Origin: Motilibacter peucedani
GTDB lineage: Bacteria > Actinomycetota > Actinomycetes > Motilibacterales > Motilibacteraceae
NCBI RefSeq assembly: GCF_003634695.1
Contig: NZ_RBWV01000009.1
Span: 248,001-312,000 of the forward strand
Length of the DNA: 64,000 nt
Direction: 5' to 3'
Of this stretch, positions 15,766-22,142 are shown in pieces; position 1 is the first letter of the stretch, and every line of letters begins with the position of its first letter. The notes beneath the pieces were generated by a model. That model was not told the DNA's origin and did no database searches. It saw only the letters and a program-made list of their open reading frames with translations. Both the position numbers and the translations under genes were made by a program.

Positions 15766-16116
15766 TCAGCGTTCCTCCGGGACGTAGCGGGCGAGGTGGG
15801 TGCCGAGCCGGTCGGCCGCGAGCTCGGCGGGAGTGCGCTGCTGGGCGAGCCAGAGGTGCAGGACGTCGAGGCCGCCCGGCCGGAGGCTCACGGTGCGGAC
15901 GCGACCGTGCTTCTCCGAGGTGACGAGCCCCGCGTCCTCGAGCACGCGCAGGTGCTGGAGCAGCGAGGGCAGTGCCATGGGGAACGGCGCTGCGAGCTCG
16001 GAGACGACGGCCGGCGACTGCGCCAGCCTCTCGACGAGTGCCCGACGCGTCGGGTCCGCGAGCGCCCGCAGGACCCCGTCGAGCTCGTCGCGATGGTTAG
16101 GCACACACCTAACCAT
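15766..16116 (-). CDS. ArsR-family repressor
   Basis: About 116 residues: DELDGVLRALADPTRRALVE (first helices), SPAVVSELAAPFPMALPSLL with recognition helix LPSLLQHLRVLEDAGLV, then TSEKHGRVRTVSLRPGG (wing). No metal-binding cysteine pair is seen in helix 3, so it is the non-metal type paired with SRPBCC proteins. The ATG at 16116 is the outer edge of a palindrome. The GTG at 16104 (VPNHRDELDG) is an equally plausible start and the transcript may be leaderless. It heads the operon with the DHFR-like and SRPBCC genes. Confidence 0.85.
   Translation of the reverse strand: MVRCVPNHRDELDGVLRALADPTRRALVERLAQSPAVVSELAAPFPMALPSLLQHLRVLEDAGLVTSEKHGRVRTVSLRPGGLDVLHLWLAQQRTPAELAADRLGTHLARYVPEER
16093..16116. 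promoter_or_regulatory. Palindromic operator over the arsR start
   Basis: ATGGTTAGG (16093-16101), a 6-base spacer and CCTAACCAT (16108-16116) form a perfect 9+9 inverted repeat covering the arsR start codons. Position and form fit ArsR autorepression. Confidence 0.65.
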
Positions 16117-16151
16117 TGCGCACCCGGACGCCCCGCGTCAACAGACGACGA

Positions 16152-16184
16152 AGGACCCGCAGCGCGGGGTGCGCTGCGGGTCCT
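16152..16184 (-). terminator. Terminator of flagellin 4
   Basis: AGGACCCGCAGCGC pairs with GCGCTGCGGGTCCT around a five-base loop, about 49 bases past the flagellin 4 stop. The GGRCCCGCAGCG arm resembles those after flagellins 2 and 3. Confidence 0.75.
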
Positions 16185-16232
16185 GGGGTCGCGACGGGTC
16201 CGGCTCTGCCGCAGCCCGTCGGGCGGGTGGTG

Positions 16233-17048
16233 CTACTTGAGCAGGCTGAGGACGCCCTGGGAGGACTGGTTGGCCTGCGACAGCATCGAGGTGCCGGCCT
16301 GGGACAGGATCTGCGACCGCGTGAACTTGGTCATCTCCTCGGCCATGTCGGTGTCGCGGATGCGCGACTCCGAGGCGGAGAGGTTCTCGACCGAGACGTT
16401 GATGTTGTTGATCGCGTGCTCGAAGCGGTTCTGGAACGCACCGAGGGTGGAGCGGGTCGCGGAGACCTGCGAGACGGCTGCGTCGATCGAGGCCAGCGCC
16501 GAGGAGGCGTTGTTGACCAGGTCGAGCCCGGTGACGCCGAGCCCCGAGGCGCTCATGTCGCCGACGGTGCTGATCGTGATGGTCTCGCCGGCGTTGGCGC
16601 CGATCTGGAAGGTGCCGCTGAACGAGCCGCTCAGCAGGGGCTGCGAGCCGAACTTCGTGGCGGTCGCGATGCGGCTGAGCTCCGCGGTCAGCTGCTGGAC
16701 CTCGGTGTCGGCGGCGGTGCGGGCGCTGGAGTCCTGCGAACCGGTCGAGGAGGCCTGGACGGCCAGGTCGCGCATGCGCTGCAGGATCGCGTGGGTCTCG
16801 GTCAGGGCGCCTTCAGCGACCTGCACGACGCTGACGCCGTCCTGGGCGTTGCGGGCGGCGACCTTGAGGCCACCGATCTGCGAACGCAGGCCCTCGGAGA
16901 TCGAGAGACCGGCCGCGTCGTCGGCGGCCCGGTTGATCCGGAAGCCGCTCGACAGCTTCTCCAGCGACTTCGACATCTGCCCGTCCGTCACCGACAGGTT
17001 CCGGTAGGCGTTCATCGCCGCAATGTTCTGGTTGACACGCAGTGCCAT
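16233..17048 (-). CDS. fliC: Flagellin 4 (most divergent)
   Basis: A 271-residue compact flagellin. Unlike the others it has MALRVNQNIAAMNAYRNLSV, ALTETHAILQRMRDLA, RIATATKFGSQPLLSGSFSG, AGETITISTVGDMSASG and SQVSATRSTLGAFQ, and it ends LLK. Its leader lacks the ACGGA hairpin of the other three and its ribosome site is GAGGAAGG rather than ANGGA-containing. It has a sigma-28-type promoter and a terminator of its own. It is directly followed upstream by the glycan island. It may be a minor or differently timed subunit. Confidence 0.95.
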   Translation of the reverse strand: MALRVNQNIAAMNAYRNLSVTDGQMSKSLEKLSSGFRINRAADDAAGLSISEGLRSQIGGLKVAARNAQDGVSVVQVAEGALTETHAILQRMRDLAVQASSTGSQDSSARTAADTEVQQLTAELSRIATATKFGSQPLLSGSFSGTFQIGANAGETITISTVGDMSASGLGVTGLDLVNNASSALASIDAAVSQVSATRSTLGAFQNRFEHAINNINVSVENLSASESRIRDTDMAEEMTKFTRSQILSQAGTSMLSQANQSSQGVLSLLK

Positions 17049-17105
17049 GACACTCGCCTTCCTCGTGAACCTCGTCGGTCCGGCCGGTGCGGCTGGACAC
17101 CTAGT

Positions 17106-17132
17106 GCATCGGCGGCTGGTTGGGCCGCTTGA
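17106..17132 (-). promoter_or_regulatory. Sigma-28-type promoter of flagellin 4
   Basis: The -35 TCAA (17132-17129), a 15-base spacer and the -10 GCCGATGC (17113-17106). The start is expected near 17099, giving a leader of about 50 bases without the conserved hairpin. Confidence 0.78.
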
Positions 17133-17174
17133 GTGAACTCACTCGTCTTTCTGGGGGGACTTCCCCGGTTCTGC

Positions 17175-19322
17175 TCAGGCGGCGAGCAGCTGTGCCGCCA
17201 CGCGCGGCGCGACCGTGCGCAGCTCGGCGCCCACGGCGTCGGCCTCGGCGTCGGGGATGAGCTCCGCGGCAGCGACGAGGTCCGGCATGGTGCGGTCGTC
17301 GCCGAACGCCTCGATCACCAGCGCCGCGGCCAGGACCCGGTCGCGGGGGGAGCGGCCGGTGTCGCGGGCGAGCGCGACGAGCGCGCAGTCCGAGACGCCG
17401 GCCCCGCGCAGCCGGGCCGCCCACTCGAGCGCCCGGAGGACGGTGAGCCGGGGCGCCACCACGGTGGCGGCGGCCAGCACGGCGCTGCGGGCGCGACCGG
17501 CGCGCCACATCGCCTCGAGCAGCGCGTCGGCACGCTCGGGGCGCACCCAGCGGCTCTCGGCGAGGGTCAGCATCACCATCGAGTCGTGGAGCGCCGCGAC
17601 GTAGGCGTCGAGCGCGGCGGGCTCGGCCTCGAACAGCGCGAGCACGCGCTCGAGCGAGATGTTCATCGAGCCCGTACGCACGACCTCCACCACCCGCCAC
17701 GCCGCCTCGGGCGCGCGGCCGAGGCGCGAGAGCGCCGCGATCTCGAAGGTCAGGGCGCCGTCGCGGCGCACGACCCGGTTGTTCTCGTCCTTGCCCTCGA
17801 CCGGCATCCGCGAGACGACGTCGAGCACGTCCTCGTAGCGGCCCTCGGCGAGCAGGACCTCGGCGGCGATCTCGTAGGAGCCGACGGGGTCGGTCATCGA
17901 CGCGGTCAGCTTGTCGAGCCACTCGTGCGCCACGTCGAAGCGGCCGAGCGACGCGGCGGCGACCGCCGCGGCGTGGCACAGCTCGCGCCAGTTGATCGGG
18001 GGGAAGCTCTCGCCCTCGGCCAGGGCGGCGGTCCGCAGCACGCCCTCGTTGTCGCCGGCGAAGCGCTGCGAGCGGGCGAGGTTCGCCAGGGCCGTGCCCT
18101 TGGTGAGCCCCTCCGGCACGGCGTCGGCCAGGCCCAGCGAGGCGAGACGCAGGTTGCGCCCGGCCTTGTCGCGCTCCTCGGTGCGCGCGGCGAGGTAGCC
18201 GGAGTGCACGAGCGTGACGCCGCGGAGGGCGCCCTGGACGGGGCCGCGGCCCTCCCGGTGGAGGACCTCCTCGTGCAGGCGGCCGGCGAACCAGCCCTCG
18301 TCGCGGCGGGCGAGCCGGCGCACGAGACCGGTCTGCGGCGTGCCCATGCCGTTGCCGGTGATGTTCTCGACGTCGATGGCCAGCGCCTCGGTGGTGGCCT
18401 CCTGCAGCGCGCGCCGGAAGAGCGCCACGTCGCCGACCTCGAGGACCTCGTCGGCGTCGACCTGGAGGTGCCAGTCGCCGAACGCGTGCGAGAGGGCCCG
18501 GTTGCGGGCGTCGCCGAAGTGCTCGTCCCAGTAGCCGAGCACGACGCGCGCGCCCGCGGCGCGCGCGATCTCGACCGTGCGGTCGGTGGAGCCGGTGTCG
18601 TAGACGACGACCTCGTCGGCGACGCCCTCGAGCGCCGCCAGGGAGGACGGGAGCAGCTCCTCCTCGTCCTTGACGATGTAGACGGCGCTGAGCAGCGGCG
18701 CGCGGCGCGGCGCGAGACCGCACCCGCGCGTACCCCTGTGGTGCCAGACGCTGTCGGCCACGACCGTGAGCGTCCCGACGGCGCCCAGGCGCTCGCCGAG
18801 GCCCGGCAGCCCGCCGTCGGCGAGCAGCGCGTCGGTGCGCACGGCGATGACGCCCTCGCCCAGGGCGGGGACCGTACGCGTCTCGCCCCGGTGCTCGTCG
18901 CGCCAGACCCGCGCCCAGTCGCGCAGGGCCTGCGGGCTGGCCAGCGCCTTGACCGGCGCGGTCACGCACTGGCGCCCGACGCCGAGGTCGTGCAGCGGGC
19001 CTGCGGCGACTGACCCGGCGGCGACGGCGACGACCAGCGGGTCGATCGCGTGCGAGGGGGGCAGGCAGTCGGCGCACACCAGGACGGTGACGGCGTGCTT
19101 CGCGCGCCGAGCGCCGGAGAGCCGGCGGGCCGCGAGGTCCTGGGCGTCGTCGAGGCGGGCGGCAGCGATCTCGCTCATCCCGGGCTCGCCGTCGGCGACG
19201 ACGACCAGCTCGTCGCGCACGCCGAGCGACGGGCGCAGCGCCCGGGCCAGGAAGTCGGCACGGGCGCGACCCTCCGGGCCGTGCTGGGCGACGACGACGA
19301 CCGATGCGGGAGAGCGCTTCAT
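17175..19322 (-). CDS. Large GT2 glycosyltransferase with helical-repeat C-terminus
   Basis: 715 residues. Residues 1-205 resemble a degenerate nucleotide-sugar domain. Residues 210-330 are a GT2 domain (SAVYIVKDEEELLPSSLAAL, VVVYDTGSTDRTVEIA, FGDWHLQVDADEVLE, with the acidic VDADE as DxD-like metal site). From about 370 on it is all helices of TPR type (KAGRNLRLASLGLADAV, GSYEIAAEVLLAEGRYEDVL). This plan is common among flagellin or cell-surface glycan transferases that recognise polypeptides. No membrane segment. It is probably cytoplasmic and acts on flagellin or a lipid-linked glycan. A possible sigma-28-like promoter abuts the ATG. Confidence 0.8.
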   Translation of the reverse strand: MKRSPASVVVVAQHGPEGRARADFLARALRPSLGVRDELVVVADGEPGMSEIAAARLDDAQDLAARRLSGARRAKHAVTVLVCADCLPPSHAIDPLVVAVAAGSVAAGPLHDLGVGRQCVTAPVKALASPQALRDWARVWRDEHRGETRTVPALGEGVIAVRTDALLADGGLPGLGERLGAVGTLTVVADSVWHHRGTRGCGLAPRRAPLLSAVYIVKDEEELLPSSLAALEGVADEVVVYDTGSTDRTVEIARAAGARVVLGYWDEHFGDARNRALSHAFGDWHLQVDADEVLEVGDVALFRRALQEATTEALAIDVENITGNGMGTPQTGLVRRLARRDEGWFAGRLHEEVLHREGRGPVQGALRGVTLVHSGYLAARTEERDKAGRNLRLASLGLADAVPEGLTKGTALANLARSQRFAGDNEGVLRTAALAEGESFPPINWRELCHAAAVAAASLGRFDVAHEWLDKLTASMTDPVGSYEIAAEVLLAEGRYEDVLDVVSRMPVEGKDENNRVVRRDGALTFEIAALSRLGRAPEAAWRVVEVVRTGSMNISLERVLALFEAEPAALDAYVAALHDSMVMLTLAESRWVRPERADALLEAMWRAGRARSAVLAAATVVAPRLTVLRALEWAARLRGAGVSDCALVALARDTGRSPRDRVLAAALVIEAFGDDRTMPDLVAAAELIPDAEADAVGAELRTVAPRVAAQLLAA

Positions 19323-19329
19323 GCGGGTG

Positions 19330-19356
19330 TCTTCGGCCGTTGCGCCGGTCGGGTGA
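19330..19356 (-). promoter_or_regulatory. Possible sigma-28-like promoter of the GT2 gene
   Basis: TCAC (19356-19353), a 15-base spacer and GCCGAAGA (19337-19330) have one mismatch in each hexamer core relative to TCAR/GYCGAT. The start would fall at the ATG, giving a leaderless transcript. Confidence 0.35.
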
Positions 19357-19467
19357 AGCGGTCGGCGGCACCTGGTCGAGGCCCGCGGCCCGCCGATCAG
19401 GCAGGGTCGCCGGAGTTCGTGCCCGCGCAGTGCTCAAGCCCACACCCCGCCCGGTCGTTAGAGACGC

Positions 19468-21408
19468 ATGGCCAAGAGCTCCCTCCTCACGGTGTGCGTC
19501 GTGCTGCCGCCGTCGCCGACCCCGTCCCCGGCGCTCCAGCAGGTCAAGCGCCACGCGAAGCGGCTGGCCCGCGGCCGCGTGCGCGTCCTGCTGGTCGAGC
19601 CGGTCGTCGACGCGGTCGCGGCCGCCGAGTGCCCCAGCGCCCCCGGCGTGTGGAGGGTGCCGCTGCCCTACGACTCGGGCGCGCTGCCGGCCTACGGCGA
19701 CACGCTGTTCGAGACCGCGCTCGCCGAGCTGTTGCTGCGCGAGCAGGCCGACGTGGTGCACCTGCACTGGAGCGGCGCGACGACCGTCGTGCCGGCGGTC
19801 GAGCGCTGCTGGCTCGTCGGTGTGCCGGCGATCGTCTCGATCCACGACGACTGGGCGCCCGCGGCCGACGCACCTGCGCTCACGAGCCCCGTGCAGGTCG
19901 TGCGCCAGATGCTGACGATGGCCTCGCTGGTCTGCTCCCCCGACCCGGCCACGGCGCAGCGCGCGAGCGTCGCGAACTGGGCCCCGGACGTGCGCCACCT
20001 CTCGCACGCCAGCGGCAGCGCGCCGCGCTGGGAGGACGCCTACCGCGAGCTCGCCGCGCTCGACGAGGACCACTCGCGCGACCGCACGACCCTCAGCGCG
20101 GTCGTCACGACCTACCAGCGCAACGAGGAGCTCGCGGCCTGCCTCGACTCCCTCGTGGCGCAGACGCTGCCGCGCGAGCGCTTCGAGGTCGTCGTCATCG
20201 ACGACTGCAGCGAGCCGAGCGCGGAGCCGGTCGTACGCGGCTACGAGGACCGCCTCGACGTGACCTACGTGCGCATGGAGCGCAACGTCGGCATCGGCGA
20301 GGCCCGCAACGCGGGCATCGACGCCAGCCGCAACGACGTCCTCGCGTTCCTCGACGACGACGACGTGCTCGCGCCGCGCTACCTCGAGGAGCTGCTCGCG
20401 ACCTACGACGACGGCACGGGCGAGGTCGACGCCGTGCTGGCGTGGACCGGCGCCAGCCCGCGCGCGGCCGCTAGCCCCGCCGGCGTGATGGCCTTCCGCG
20501 GCGGGCTCTACATGAACTACACCTCGTTCCACGAGGGCCAGGACCTCGAGTGGGGCTTCTGGTGGGGCGGGCGCTGCAGCATCCGGCGCACCCGGCTCGG
20601 CGAGCACCGCTTCAACGTGCGCTTCTGCGAGGACACCGAGCTCGCCTACCGGATCACGCAGGACGAGACGCTCACCGTGCGCCACACCCGGCGCGCCGTG
20701 CAGCGCGTCGACCAGGGCCTCGAGCCGATGACCCTCGTGCGCCGCCACGGCCGGCTCGGCCAGGCGCAGGCCCAGCTGGCCGAGCTGCACCCGCAGCTGG
20801 TCGAGAACCACCCGTGGTTCCAGGACAGCACCCGGGTGCGCGCGCTGCAGTCCGGCCTGCCGCTGCGCCCGGCGATGAACGCGCGCATCGCTACCGACGT
20901 GACCGCGACGCTCGAGCTGCCGGCCCTGCGCGCCTGCGCGTCGGGTGCCACGAGCCTGCTCGACCTGGTGGGCCACAGCTACGGGATGCTCGGCTCGGTC
21001 GAGAACGGCCTCGGCTGGTTCGCCGCCCGTCGCGCCGCCCAGGCCCGCGCCGACGGCCGCCGCCTGCGGCTGGGCATCGACGTCGCCTCCCCCCTCCTGC
21101 CGGCGTTCCTCGACTGGGCGCGCACCGCTCCCGACGAGGCGTTCCCCGAGCTCGTCCTCGCGGTTCCCGGCCCGGGCGCCCGCGCGGCCTACGACACGGT
21201 GCGCGCGCTCGCCCAGGAGAAGGGCGGCACCGCGCGGCTGACGATGGAGCGCGGCGCGGCCTTCTGGGCCGGCGTCGACGCCGTGCTCGACCACCGCGCC
21301 CCCGAGGGCTGGACCATCGCCGACGGCCTCCCGCTGCCGCGCGGCCCCCTCGACGAGGCCCTGAACCGCCTGTTCCTGACCGACAGCCTGCTGGGGAGCT
21401 TCCGATGA
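19468..21408 (+). CDS. Two-domain glycosyltransferase (GT-B-like head, GT2 core)
   Basis: 646 residues. Residues 1-200 look like the N-terminal half of a GT4/GT-B enzyme (ADVVHLHWSGATTVVPAVER, PAIVSIHDDWAPAADAP). Residues 207-420 are a GT2 domain with TTLSAVVTTYQRNEELAACL, VVVIDDCSEPSAEPVV, ERNVGIGEARNAGIDASRND and the metal-binding stretch VLAFLDDDDVLAPRYLEELL; FCEDTELAYRI supplies the later acidic motif. The remainder is a helical tail. It is divergent from the 17175 GT2 gene and followed by a four-base-overlapping small gene. The likely role is glycosylation of flagellin or a surface polymer. Confidence 0.82.
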   Translation: MAKSSLLTVCVVLPPSPTPSPALQQVKRHAKRLARGRVRVLLVEPVVDAVAAAECPSAPGVWRVPLPYDSGALPAYGDTLFETALAELLLREQADVVHLHWSGATTVVPAVERCWLVGVPAIVSIHDDWAPAADAPALTSPVQVVRQMLTMASLVCSPDPATAQRASVANWAPDVRHLSHASGSAPRWEDAYRELAALDEDHSRDRTTLSAVVTTYQRNEELAACLDSLVAQTLPRERFEVVVIDDCSEPSAEPVVRGYEDRLDVTYVRMERNVGIGEARNAGIDASRNDVLAFLDDDDVLAPRYLEELLATYDDGTGEVDAVLAWTGASPRAAASPAGVMAFRGGLYMNYTSFHEGQDLEWGFWWGGRCSIRRTRLGEHRFNVRFCEDTELAYRITQDETLTVRHTRRAVQRVDQGLEPMTLVRRHGRLGQAQAQLAELHPQLVENHPWFQDSTRVRALQSGLPLRPAMNARIATDVTATLELPALRACASGATSLLDLVGHSYGMLGSVENGLGWFAARRAAQARADGRRLRLGIDVASPLLPAFLDWARTAPDEAFPELVLAVPGPGARAAYDTVRALAQEKGGTARLTMERGAAFWAGVDAVLDHRAPEGWTIADGLPLPRGPLDEALNRLFLTDSLLGSFR

Positions 21409-22127
21409 GCACGTCTTCTGCGCTGCGCACCGCCATCGACGCCTTCCGCCACGTGCACCAGCACGGGGGCGCGGCGCCGCAGGGTCACCCGGCCCTGCGC
21501 CGCGAGCTCGAGCGCGTGGTCGCGACAGGTACGCAGCTGGTCGTCGTCCGCGCCCTCGACGGCGCGCTCTCGCCGACCGATGTCGCCGCCCCCGCGGGCA
21601 GCCCGCTGGCCGCCCTGGTGCTCGGCGAGCTCGAGCGCAGCGTCGCCTGGGCCGAGCGCGTCGACCCCGCCACCGTGGTGGAGCGCGCGCTGCAGACCGC
21701 CGCACTGCTGACGATGCCTGTTCCCGCCGAGGTCGTGGGCGGCAGCTTCTCGCCGCTGCCCTACGACCGGCTCTCGGTCGCCGTCCACGTCGACCCGCAG
21801 GACCCGGCGCGCACGAGCCTGCCGATCCGTACGCTGCTCGACCTGCTCGGCAGCGACCCGACCGCGACGGTGACCTTCGTGCTCGACGGTGCGCCCGAGG
21901 CGACCGAGGAGACGGCCGGCGAGGTCGTGTCGCTCGTCGGCCGGCTCGCGACCGGCTCGCTGGTCGCCGACCTGCTGGTCGTGGGCGACGAGGAGGAGCG
22001 TGCCGCTGCCGACCTCCGCGTCAGCGAGGCCAGTGACCCGGCTGCGGTCCGCGCCGCGCTCGAGGCGCGCGTGGCCGAGCGGCGCAGCCCCGTCGCGGCG
22101 TTCGCGCTGGCCGGGTTGCGCCCCTAG
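21405..22127 (+). CDS. Protein of unknown function in the glycan island
   Basis: 240 residues, soluble, Ala/Val/Asp-rich. I do not recognise a family. Strand-turn segments (SFSPLPYDRLSVAVHVDPQD, ATVTFVLDGAPEATEE, LVADLLVVGDEEERAAADLR) suggest a Rossmann-like or truncated GT fold with low similarity. Its ATG overlaps the stop of the GT gene upstream (ATGA), so the pair is translated together and may work together, for example as an accessory subunit. It converges on the triple-fusion gene with only 15 bases between. Confidence 0.7.
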   Translation: MSTSSALRTAIDAFRHVHQHGGAAPQGHPALRRELERVVATGTQLVVVRALDGALSPTDVAAPAGSPLAALVLGELERSVAWAERVDPATVVERALQTAALLTMPVPAEVVGGSFSPLPYDRLSVAVHVDPQDPARTSLPIRTLLDLLGSDPTATVTFVLDGAPEATEETAGEVVSLVGRLATGSLVADLLVVGDEEERAAADLRVSEASDPAAVRAALEARVAERRSPVAAFALAGLRP

Positions 22128-22142
22128 CGGCGTCGTCCAGCC

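Noticed and set aside
19392-19399. GCCGATCA on the plus strand ahead of the 19468 GT gene as a sigma-28 promoter
   Set aside because: The -35 position 15 bases upstream reads TGGT, without TCAR, so it is too weak to annotate.
17101-21705. A minus-strand frame of about 1534 codons overlapping the GT genes
   Set aside because: It overlaps two confident GT genes in other frames or strands and has no recognisable motif.
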